Shown here piece after piece: positions 44,654 to 55,886 of a DNA stretch of 64,000 nucleotides. The DNA is from Pocillopora verrucosa (lineage: Eukaryota; Cnidaria; Anthozoa; Scleractinia; Pocilloporidae), in the NCBI RefSeq assembly GCF_036669915.1, contig NC_089315.1, positions 25,814,932 through 25,878,931 on the forward strand, read 5' to 3'. The notes under the pieces were generated by a model. The model saw nothing but the letters and a program-made list of their open reading frames with translations. It had not been told where the DNA came from and made no database searches. Positions within the stretch are counted from its first letter, which is position 1. Each line of letters begins with the position of its first letter. The translations under genes and the position numbers were made by a program.

Positions 44654-47600
44654 ATGGCTTCCAAAATGTCAGACGATTTTGAAAACGAGTGGACTTTTGT
44701 CGATAAGGATGGAAAAGTTGACATCGAGGTAAAGTGCATCTTCAGTTTCTTGTCGTTTTCAGCAAAAGAAATGTTCTGGTTTTCCACACTCTCGTGCTTA
44801 AAAACGAATATGTCTTCAGTTTAACTAGTCCTTATACATAGGTAAATTTGTGGAAATCGTCTTATCTAGGTGGGGTATATTCTAAATGCAAATGCTTCAA
44901 CCGCCCAAAATTTTGGCGCCGGGATTTTCCGCCATTTGGAGTGTAAATTCAGGATGTTCGAAACCTGCATTAATTTAGGTGAATCGCAGCACAATATTGG
45001 GTATTACAAAATCCCCCCGTGTATTAGCAACACTGCTAGTTAGACAAGCGTACTATTATTTTGGCTGTTTGTTTACAAAACGTCCCCAAGTCTCCATAAA
45101 TTTGCATTTTGGACTTGTCGTATTTACCTTTTCTCCTGTCAACAATAACCACGTGATAACCACGTTCGTTTTACACCTGTGATTACATAAGCCGGGTGTT
45201 TATTATTAAACGTGAAAATGATAACAAATTTGTTGTACTCTCTACCTCCTTTTCTCAGCCCATTGCTGTTGTTACATTCAGCAGTCCGCACTGGGAGAAA
45301 AATTATGTTGCCGAGCAAACTGTAACTTTTGTTAAATAATTTTTTTGTCAAGGTCAAAGTTCTTCATTAAATTGGAGTGATTTTAATTTTAATAGAAATA
45401 TCAAGGGAATTGTCAGCTTCATAATGTTGCCTTCTCACTATTTGGCTGATTTGATCTTAAGTTAGAAAATTTTTAGTGATACAGATTCTTATGTTGAGAA
45501 TTCACTTTGGATAAGTAGAATTTCTATAATTTTGACTCAATTTATGTAAATAAAATTAATGTTGAATTCATCATTAGATGATCATCTTAATTTCAGATTT
45601 ATTTGGCCACGAAATTTGTAGGTGCAGAGAAAGAAGAAAGAAAGAAAAATAGAATGTTTACTTTAATTGATTGCTATAAGGAGTCATTGATTTTCAAGCT
45701 ACCAGAGATTGTTTCAAGAATATTGACAAAAACTGAGAAATGTGTTTCAATGCTAAGCAATTGCCTCCACCTAAGTTCTTGAAATCATTTTAAGTTACTA
45801 GCCATGCCTACTTAAGCAGAGAAGTTTTTTGACTTTATTTTTAATAATGATCTTATAAATGTTTACTTTAAATTCCAAAATTACTGCAATACCTGATATA
45901 AATAACAATATTTATAACAATTACTGTCATAAATACAGTAATTGTATGGATCCAATAGCATTTGGTGCTGATTCTGTTTAAAGAAATTATTGCTGGCCAA
46001 GCAATTTGTTTCTTTTAACCCTTTAACTCCCATGAGTGACCAAGACAAAATTTCTCCTTACAATATCAATACAATATCAACTAGATTGGTGTTAAGAATA
46101 AAGAAAAATATCAATTTGTGTATAATTAGTTGATCCAATACTAAATTCTCCAAACTAACATTATAAGAATTGTACGATAAGACAGGAAGGAGAATAATAA
46201 ATTTGATCTGGGAGTTAAAGGGTTAAATCTTAGAATTTCAGGGAGCTGTGAATGAAGAGCATTCTTTGTTTTTATATTTCCTTGCTTTAAAAGTTTTATT
46301 TGGTTTCCTTTGTTGAAATGTTTAGTACTTGAAAGAAACCATAAAAAAACAGCTTAATTCAGCCTATTTCTTTCTTTTTTTAAATTGAATTTGTTATTCA
46401 TCCATGTATTATCTTATTAAATTGTTTAATGTCTTTTTAAATTTATTTATTGAATTAAGAAACTTATACTAGTGTGCAGAAAAATTAAATTCTAGGAAAC
46501 AAAATTTCAAAGCTAGATTTTGGTTTTTTCAGCCAAGGAAGAACTCTGTATCCTATTCCAAGTCACCTTCAAATGCTGATGGGTTAGTTTCCACATTTGA
46601 GCCACCCAGTGCTACAGATGACAGTGAAGGAGAGGCAGAGTTTGAGGTCCTCAGTGGATTTCAGTGTCATCAACCACCAGTCAAAGAGAAGAACCTGGAC
46701 TCTGATCTTACAACAAAAACCAAAACCCAGAATGATTTACATCTTGGTCAAGAATCTGAGAGAGGAGATGAGCTTTCAACAGTTCAACAAAGCTCTTGCC
46801 AGTGTGCTGCAGATGATGGTATTATGATCATTTCAAATCACTACTGTGTCGACCAGGATGTTTCTTCTGTGGAAGGCAATGATGATCAGTTGCCCTCTGA
46901 ATTGGACATTGATCATGCAGGAAGTGTACATTCCCTCACTAAATCAACAGACAGTAATTCCTGTGTTTGGCAAGAACTTCCTCTACTCTCAGAGAGTGGT
47001 TCTTTCTCCTTTGGTAATGATTCAAACAGTTCTGACGAAGATAATGCCATTGAGACAATCCCTGAACAAGATGAAAATGAAGACTATGAAGACCTTAGTC
47101 ATGAAAATGAACCACATGATGAAATGGTTGTGTCCAAAAGCAGCATTTTCTCATTTGATAGTGATTTATTTAATCCTAGTGACTTGGATGAAGACAATGA
47201 GGTTGAAAATGACAGTTCTGATTTAACAAAAGTGTCTGAAGTCATTGATGAAGACAAAGGAAGAGATGAGGATGATGAACCAATGGAAGATCATACTGTG
47301 ACAGAAGGAAGTGACAATTTCAATATCTTCCATGTTGATATTCCAACCTTGTTCGTAGTTCTGGGTGTAACAACTGCTCTGGGATTCAGTATTGGCTATG
47401 GTAAGGCATAATGATAATGATAATGGCTCTTTAACTACTGTAATGAATGTATTTCAGAGAATGATAATTTTGCAAGGGTTTTGTTTGGAGGATGCCTTTT
47501 TTTAATGGAAACAAATTTTTTGGTAAACCCTTTTATCCTAAGAGTTAGGAGCATCTTATTCCTTCTTCTAATATCACCCCTGAATCACATATTAAGGTCA

Positions 47601-50600
47601 CACAAATAAAGGAAGTTATCACCAGCCAAAGAAGCTCTTGATCAATAAACAAATTCTCCTTGTAATCACCTTATCAAATGTATAGAGAACAGTAAGGAGA
47701 ATGTGTGTAGTGATGGTAGGTTGTAAAGAATGAAAGATGACTCTTTAATATTTCAGGTGGGAAACAAGTTTGGCGTTAATGAAATATAAACTAGGAAAAT
47801 GGCTAATGTTTTCAAATTTATGAAGAGTCTCTTGATTTGAGGTTCCACCCATGGCTAGGATAATGTTTTGAAAATTCTGAGCTGTGATAGAGAGAGTGAG
47901 ACCACTCCTATGTATTGAGCACTGTTTTACACTTAATATATGTATGTATATCAACTATCTGACTGCTTGATTAGGTGTTATGAGATAAATTGTTTCACTT
48001 TTGGTTGTACCTGTGAGACAGCTTCAAAACATTACCACAACCAAAAAAAAAAAAAAAGATTTAGCTGATGGAAGGATACATATTGTTTTCATAAATTTAT
48101 GAAGGTTCATATTCAATCTCCACTTATTGCTTAGGGTTGAGTGTTTTTATCAGCAACCGAGCCTTGGAGATGTCTGGGAGCATCAAGAGACCTGGGCCCA
48201 AGACAGCCTCTCTTCCACTAAACTCCGATCCCATGGAGCCCTTGGATGAAGTATCAGTTGATTTCCTAGATCAGCTGGAAATGTGGAAATTAGAAGAACG
48301 CCTTGAAACTCATGAAGAGTCAGAAAATGAAAAGGAAATAGATGATCTATTTGACACGAAAGCACTTCACGAAAAGCTCCAACTGAAACATTTCAAGCTC
48401 ATGAGCGTGCACGAAAGTGTAAAACAGCGTTTGCGCATGAGCAAAGTCATGTCATGGTACTGGCGGCTGAAGTATGAGGATGAGAAGTCTAATAAAGGAA
48501 GCAGTGAGTGGAGTAAAGCTTTACAAGAACAGCTCGAACAAACGGAGAGGCTCTACGAAAAGGAAAAACAAATTGCTGATCTGTGGCGCCGTATGAACGA
48601 GAACTCGAAGCTGAGAAAGGCTGTGGCTGGAGGCATCAAGATAGATACGTAAGTGCAGCTTAGCTGTGTTCAGTTGTCTTTGGAGGAATAGGGAAGGCGT
48701 GTCGATGTCAACTACTTAGTGTTTATTCAGCTCTGTGACCAGCGACTAGTAATGAGTTGTATTAAGCAAGACAGGAGTACATTTATATACAAAGGTCCAG
48801 TGTTGTCCAGGGTTTTTAGGAGAAAGTCATCAAGTAAATTTCTTTGCTCTCCAGACTTTTGGGCTTTTCACAAGGTGTATCAATAGAGCGCAATTCGAGA
48901 GAGTGTCGTAAAACTGAAGTGATCACGGCAGCCAATCAGAGCCCATATTTCAAGGAGCTAGCGAGAACCCAAAGTAAAAACAAGCTTAACTCTTTAACCC
49001 CTGAGAGTGACTAACATCTAATTTCTCCCAACTATTTAACCCCTGCATCACACAGTAAGGTCATGAGAATAAAGGAAATGATCACCAACTAAATATTCTC
49101 TTGATTGATAAACAAATTCTCCTTGTCAGCACCTTAGGAATTGTGTAGAAAACAGTATGGGGAATATGCATACTGATGTAAGGGTGTAAAGGGTTAATTA
49201 TATTTGCGCAGTGTTGTTCTAACAAGGAAGCTACTTCAAAGGGTAACTGAATGATTCTGAAGTTGTCTTACGTTTATTGCAGGTACTGGAAGGATTATTT
49301 TCACCGTTGGAAAAGGAATGGGTTCAGAACCGTTAGCGTAAATACAAGTCAAAAGTTATCAATTGAAACAGAAACGCCGGGACACGAAGACTCTGTAGGC
49401 ACCATTGGTTCCAAAGGACTAGATATTAAGTCTCAAGGTAGAACCAAAGAGCATACGTGGGACAACGTCTGGACGGACTTTAGAAAACGTTGGACAGTAG
49501 ATTCGCATTTGAAGGGAGAAACGGATGCTAGTTGTCAGCCAAAGACTGGAAAGTGCACTTATCCCAGTGAAAGGAAGGAGTTAAGTGTTCTCCCTGAGGA
49601 CCGCTCTATAATGTCATACTCTGCTTCTGTTATTGAGAAATTCTTGGATAGAACAGCCAAAAAATCCGTGCGAGTTCCGATAACAACCGATAAAAATTTT
49701 GAATATAAGAAAACTGAGAAGTCGCAGTCTTTAGACGGAGAAAGTAAAGGCCGCGATAGCCCCTCTGAAGAAATATGCAAAGATTTCCATAAAATAAGTG
49801 TTCCTTTTGAAAATCCTCTATTTCCTAACAGAATTTTCCCTCTTGGCCACGGAACTCCGGAGTATTATTCAAACATAGATTTAGAAAGAAATGCGAACAC
49901 CTTATCCCCTACAGTAACAACGCAGCAAAGAGACCTCCAAGTTATTTCGTACGTAGACAGTGCAAGTGATGGAAATTGGATTAACGACGACGAATCCTAT
50001 GCTAAGGAAGCGCCTAGCATACCAACTAAAGAAGATACTAAGATATCAAGAAAATCGGAAGGAAATGTTGCGGGTTTTCATCTTGTAAAGTCATACGAAG
50101 CATCTGTTATGAAAAAAAGCGAAGAGGCCTCTATTGTCAAGAGGAAACGTCACAGTCGAAGTGGATACTTGAAGAAGAGAGGACAGGGAAACCGAACTTC
50201 TGTTCAATCAGATGGACACTTCCTCAGCAAAGAGAAGCAGCAGCTGAAAAATTTGACGCAGCTTCGTGGGCAAGAGATTCGCAAACAGAGGATTCTCCGG
50301 CGCGAGTTAAAAAAGAAAGAAAAGAAGGCTAAGCTGCGTGCTGAGGAGGCTGACCGCCTGGTGTCAGAGATGCGATGTGAAAGGCGCCGTTTGGAGAAAG
50401 AGAAGAAAAACCTGCGGCGCTCTTGGAAGGCACTTAAACGAGAGAAGAAAAGGATTTCTTCCGAAAAAGAACGTCATCGAAGGAACAGAACAGAGATGAA
50501 CAATTTTTTTGTGGCACTGAAAAGAGAAAAGCAGAAATTGAAGAGAAAGAAAGTGGAGCTTAGGGAGAAAGTAAAAGAACTGTTGACCAAAGAGAGGAAA

Positions 50601-52946
50601 AAATTGAAGCTTAAAGAGAAAACTTTAAGTGCAGAGAAGAAGAAGGAAGTGGAGCGCCTTAGGAACAAAATTGTTCAAGAGAAGAACAAGCTGCGGCAAC
50701 AGAAAGAAGAACTGAAGTCCTTGAAGAAAGCGGCAAAAGAAGAGTATAAAAAATGGTTAAACGAGCTCCGTAACATAAAAAGACAGGAGAAGGAGAAACA
50801 AAACGAAAAGGCGAGGAAGAAACGAGAAAAAGCTGATAGGCAGCATAAAAAAGAATATGATTCTGTTGTCAAAGAGCAAGCCAAGTTCGATAAAGAAAAG
50901 CGGAGGAAAAAGGAAGAAAACACTCGGCGTACAGTGGAGAGTAAAAAACTAAAAGATAAAGATGAACTAAGAAATGAATCCGTAGACGACAAAACTAATG
51001 GGCAAGATTTAAGAAAGACCGTGGAAAATGATGGAAGGGTACTCAAAGAAGTTGAGATTGAGGCTAAGGAGGAAGAAAACTTACGGAGCAAAGAGCTGCC
51101 CCGTAAGAGGAAAAATTTAGAAAGCAAGGAAAAGATTTGGAAGGTCAAAGAGGAGGGAAGGAAACGAACGGGAAAACGGGCCAACGAAAAACTGAGGATC
51201 AAAGTGGAAAAGGATGAGCAGAAAAGGAAGCGAAAAAAAGAATATGACTCTGTCGCTGAGCAAGTTGAATATGATAAAGAAAAACGGAGGGCAAAGGGAG
51301 AAGGTGCAAAGAGTAAATTTTCCAAAGGAGAATGGAAGATGCGGTCTGATAACGTGAAAAAAGAAGCGTCACGTCCAAAAAATACCAAGGAAAAAGGAAA
51401 AAGAAGCGATGGCGAGGGGTCCTTTAAAAAGCAGTTGGAGGGTATTCAGAAGTGGTTGTCCGATGTTCATAACAGTGCCATTGAACACCAACAAGGACAG
51501 GGTCATTGGCCGTGGACTGATGGCGAAGTGTCTTTTAGGAAAAAGTTAGAAGATGTTGGAAAGTGGTTAAGTGATGTTCCCAAGAAAGCTCTTGAACAGC
51601 CAGGAAAAACGATCAATTGGCCGTGGAGTTTGATAAAGCCATATTTTGATGCTGGAAGCAATGAAGGAAAGACTTCTGGAACACACCACGACGCAGGAGA
51701 TAGTAAAGAAAAAGAACTTAACATGCGTGATTTGAACTCGGCAAAGGCCAAGAGAACTAAAGACAGAGAGAAATCGACCGAAAGATGCGATTGGGAAAAT
51801 GGAAGAGTCCAGGCAAGAGAAATATTTTCGAAGACTGAGAAGAAGGTAAATAAAAAAGAACGCAAGATGCCAGAAGAAGTTAAGAAGTCAGAAATAGCAG
51901 TGGTACCTGAGCATAAAGCGCTTGCTGGTTTTACAAACTTTACGTTCGACATGGATCTTATGTTGAGAATGTTGCTTAAGGGAGATGTTAAACCAAAACG
52001 CGCGGAAAAAACTTCGGATGATTCGGACAAAACCACAGAGACGGCCTTCGTCATAGTTTCTGAAGAATCGACTTACGATGTTGGAAAGAAGAAGTCACGA
52101 CAAGGTCCGAAGAGTTCCGTTAAGAAACCGAAGCGAACCGATGAAAAGCCGAAACGGCCACGTGATAATAAGTGGTGGAAGGATAGGAATAGGAATACCG
52201 TGAAGCGTGATGTTAAGTTACCGCAAGGTCCGATTTCTGGCGAAGATGGCCAAGTAAGGTCTGATTTTTCGTACGAAGAGGCGAATCATAGGAAAGTTTC
52301 CCTAGATACATCTTCATCCGAAGGCCCAATTCCACCAAAAGATATTGGGTTGTCAGTTGAAGAGTGGTTGGAAAAGAGATTTAATCTGCCAAAAAATTCT
52401 CAGGAGAAGTTATCCCCTCAAGGACCGATTTTGTCCGACGAAGTGTATCGCACTCAGTCAAGCAAAGGAAAGAAAAGAAAGAATAGGCGAAATACCGACA
52501 TGCAAGAAGACAAAGTAAGCAATTCCGTTGATTCCGAGACAGTTGAGTCCGTTCCACCTCCTAATTGGTTATTTGAGCGCGCCAAAGGTCGCACCTATCA
52601 GCGGTCTGAGCCGTGGTATGAGCGCCGAGCAGAAGATCGAGATTTCCAACGAAGCACCGACAAATACGAGTCCTGGTTTCCTTGTGATACGAAGCGCAAG
52701 CCTTACAAAGGTCCATTAGATCCGTCGTGGTTTTTCGATCGAGCGCACGATCGTGCCTTTCAGAGGTTGAATAATGTACCTTGGTATACCCGGCGTGCAG
52801 AAGGACGTGAAACTGAGCGTCAGAAGGGCGAAGATTCGTGGTTCATAGAGCGCGGATATCACAGGAAGGACTCGCGTGATATAAGTTCCTGGTACGGCGA
52901 TCAGAATTGGATGCCACAGGGACCTTCCATGGAGGAACATCGCTAA
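44654..52946 (+). CDS. CCPG1: CCPG1-like ER-phagy receptor with giant luminal domain
   Basis: Mammalian CCPG1 is an ER membrane protein that links ER fragments to autophagy through LC3/GABARAP and FIP200. Four exons join in phase: 44654-44728, 46533-47400, 48135-48648 and 49283-52946, giving about 1,706 residues (human 757). The N terminus carries ENEWTFVDKDGKVDIE; W13-x-x-V16 sits where human has CGWTVISHEGSDIE, an LC3-interacting motif. EAEFEVLSG near residue 65 may be a second acidic FIP200-type motif. A long acidic cytosolic region leads to one membrane span (about 296-320). The luminal part starts with coiled coil (EQTERLYEKEKQIADLWRRM), continues with a Lys/Glu/Arg-rich helix (about 800-1180), two WLSDV-WPW repeats (about 1197-1266) and C-terminal W[FY]xxRAxxRxxQR repeats. 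It lies two genes from PIGB, as in human. It could also be co-orthologous to vertebrate PBXIP1. Confidence 0.85.
46015..46225. mobile_element. TTAA-flanked MITE with perfect 17 bp ends
   Basis: Begins TTAACCCTTTAACTCCC and ends with the exact inverse. TTAA at 46015-46018 and 46222-46225 can be read as a piggyBac-type target duplication, leaving CCCTTTAACTCCC as the terminal repeat. It lies in CCPG1 intron 1. The interior is non-coding. Confidence 0.75.
47526..47733. mobile_element. TTAA-type MITE, copy 4
   Basis: In CCPG1 intron 2. Contains ATCACCCCTGAATCACA, ACAAATTCTCCTTGTAATC and ATAGAGAACAGTAAGGAGA, shared with the copy at 48994. Confidence 0.6.
48994..49197. mobile_element. TTAA-type MITE, copy 5
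   Basis: Begins TTAACCCCTGAGAGTGAC and ends GGGTGTAAAGGGTTAA, with TTAA at both ends. Internal blocks TCATGAGAATAAAGG and ACAAATTCTCCTTGTCAG match the family. In CCPG1 intron 3. Confidence 0.7.
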
Positions 52947-54094
52947 CAAAATGAGGTCACTCATCTTTTCCTTAAATTTTTTTTCAAACATGTTGACAAT
53001 ACAAACAATATACGTTCTCAGTAAGGTTATCACAAATGCTTGTAACATTATTTGGCTAAATTTTCTGCGACAAAGCATTCCTTCCCCTCCCCGAGAATTT
53101 TCTGGTGTTTTATGGAATGGTTTGCCTTTGGAAGATTTACAATCATTTTTCGGTTAAAACTAAAATAGTGGGAAAATGCTCAGCTCTATTTAAAGACCTG
53201 AACCTCAATTGACTCCTGGTAACTCGAATCTCCCGCTAATCTGAACCAAAATTTAATTTGCCTGAATTAGATGTACAGGTTAATCGCAACTTATTACATT
53301 GAAAAACTCAAAACCAGTAGAGATCAAAATCCTGTCAACTCGGAAAGATTTTACTCTTCAGGTCCTTTACAATTTTACTCGCAATAACTCCAAATTCTGT
53401 CAAAGCACGGTACAAAATGTTGTGAGATCTGTTGCTTGGTTTGGTGAAGAAAGTCTTCCTCTATAATGAATGTAAAATACCACCATTTTGTTTTTTACTT
53501 GAATTGAACTTGTAAGGTTAAGTAATTTTTTGTCCAAAGTTTTCCCATTTGTTGTTGTTTTTTTCCATACTCCGTATTTCTGATCTGATTCGAGTTATTG
53601 GGAGTCACCTATAGTATATAAATGTGCTTTATTAAAACACTAATAGTTGTGTTTGAAATCATTAGGGCATCATTAATGCGAAAAACGCAGGGTGAGGCGC
53701 GTAGGTTATCTTTGAATGTTGCAGAAAAGTTTATAATTATAGTTAATGAGTTGTATTATAGTCAGCAGGGTTACAAAACCAGCTTTTTTCTTTGATATTA
53801 GTTATTTCTAAGCAAGATATTTATCTAAAGACTTTCATTGTTACAACTTAGAGCTTTCAGATCCGATCGATGTTAAGTCACGATCTTTGAGAACAGTCAT
53901 TTAAGTGTGGTTATTTCACAAAAAAATCTAGTTCAGTTTTCCATTGTGTTGTTCTTGCTGAAGAATTTGTCGCACTGTTTGTCTTTGGTGATTATGACAA
54001 CGGCGCTTTAGCAGCGTGGCGTGTATTTTAGAAGCGTGACTTATGTGTGACAGGTAGCGTGTCAGTTACTGGGCCTAAATGAGGAAACAGAGAA

Positions 54095-54178
54095 TATTTT
54101 GACACCAGAAAATAAGTGGGAAATAGTAGCCAGGATACTTTTACATCAGAAAACAAGTGGGTAATGGTATCCAGCGGC
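54095..54178. repeat. short direct repeat
   Basis: Two consecutive units of about 45 bp each contain CCAGAAAATAAGTGGGAAAT or CATCAGAAAACAAGTGGGTA, followed by a TAGTAGCCAG / TGGTATCCAG block. Confidence 0.5.
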
Positions 54179-54787
54179 TCAGTTAGTCTTTTTTTTCTTT
54201 CAAAATTTAACGGTTTGCGTTTGTAACGTGGGGCACATATATCAGGTTAAGTAGATTGTAAAAATACCATAAGATGCTATGCTATTCTTTATAATCTTCA
54301 ACAAATCTGTCACCAATGATGTAAAAGAACTGAGAATACCCTTACTCACTATAGAAAACTTGGATTTTCGTCAAGTCGCTCTAAAAATTACAGGTTACCT
54401 TGCGGCATCTTTGTTTTTTTCTGTCGGTGTTGTCATCTCCGATCTTTCTTCTCGTCGTAAAACTTCCTCACATTAACCCCTGACGGGTTCTTTTCGACCC
54501 TTTCAATGTCCTGTCAGTTACACTATTGTTTGCAAATGGTACGTGGTTTATTAGGGCCTCAATTTGAGTCAGTCGTAACGGGTTCTGTTTTGTATTTATT
54601 TCAATTTAAACTGGGGTATATTTGACCAATATCACCGTAAGTGCTTTCTATGGGCTGATATATATTTAATATTATTATCAAACACAAGAGTGGAAGAGTA
54701 TTCAAGAATTCTGAAACACAATAAATATTTTATTAAAAGGTGTAACTAATCTAACTGTGCCTGGCAACCTACGTAGGAATCGACTCT

Positions 54788-54987
54788 CAACCCTTTTAAG
54801 GGTTAAAAGTCCCTAGGAAAGATCACTATCTAATTTCTTCCAACAGTATCAACCCTGAATCAAACATCAAGGTACTGAGAATAAAGGAAATGATTGCGAA
54901 TGCAAGGACTCGCATATTAGACAAATTCTACTTGTAATTTCCATGGGAAAAGCCCATGTCTATGATGTTGAGGTGAAAGGCGTTTAG
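54788..54987. mobile_element. TTAA-type MITE, copy 6 (decayed)
   Basis: Contains TCACTATCTAATTTCTTCC, CCCTGAATCAAACATCAAGG and GAGAATAAAGGAAATGATTG, matching the family. The right end is eroded. Confidence 0.55.
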
Positions 54988-55886
54988 TAAACACACGCAA
55001 AGATTATTGTCCCCAACCAACGCCCAAGTATGAATCAAGACGTGGAAGAAAACCATATATATTTAATTGGTAGTCATGTGGGTATTATTGTCTCACAATT
55101 TCACAACGGTACAAACAACTAAGACGTTGCAAATGTCGGAAGTGAAATTTGCGTCGTATTGAAGGTTGCTATTTTATTTCGATTTTTCTACGCAGCTACA
55201 ACGAACAAAACATGAACTTCTCTTATGGTTGACGATGCGAAGGTCTCGCGAACTTGATGGTTCTCACGCACAACGGAGGCGTAAGCGCAAGTCAAATACC
55301 TTCGAGGGAAGGTTAGAGAAGGGGAAATCCCTTACATAAATGTCATCGAGGGAATTTCGAACAAAGCTATTTAAAGGTCGAGAAACATCGGCCGGTGATG
55401 TGACGCAATGCCTTTCCTTTTTGAACATCATGCCTGAAAAATAATTTTGCCCCCGTAACACAACCGCAGGGAGAAAGTGAACCCCAGCGACTAGTGTTAG
55501 AAATGGTATTCACGAAGCAGATTAAGGTGGAGACATGTAGCTACACCGATGATCATTGCCGAATAATGCATGCGCATGTTGCATGGTCTAGAGCAACAGA
55601 GCGGTCAAACGTTGGCCGCGCGTTAGTTTCCCGCGCAAAATTTCAAAGGAAACATATAAGGAACAAAGCGACATAAAATCGAAACGTTCACAGATATTTG
55701 TAAAAGGACCCAAATTCGGGAACAGAAAAACTCGAGAATTTTAAAAAACAAAGCTTACTCATTTACGGGTATCCTGTTGACATACTATTCTGTTTTGAGC
55801 TTCACCAACAAACCCAGAGGACATTCTGACTCTAAGACGAACAAATAATAGAGGATTTCGGTTTATGTCCATCTAGAAATTCAAAT

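Larger units (their letters stand above)
52947..55886. other. convergent intergenic region CCPG1 / TIPIN
   Basis: 3' flanks of two convergent genes. It holds a two-copy direct repeat at 54095-54178 and a MITE copy at 54788-54987. A 65-codon frame at 54279 has no supporting feature. Confidence 0.5.

Noticed and set aside
50474-52054. Long minus-strand open frames opposite the last CCPG1 exon
   Set aside because: They are Ser/Phe/Leu-rich antisense shadows of the Lys/Glu-rich helix and have no splice partners or homology.
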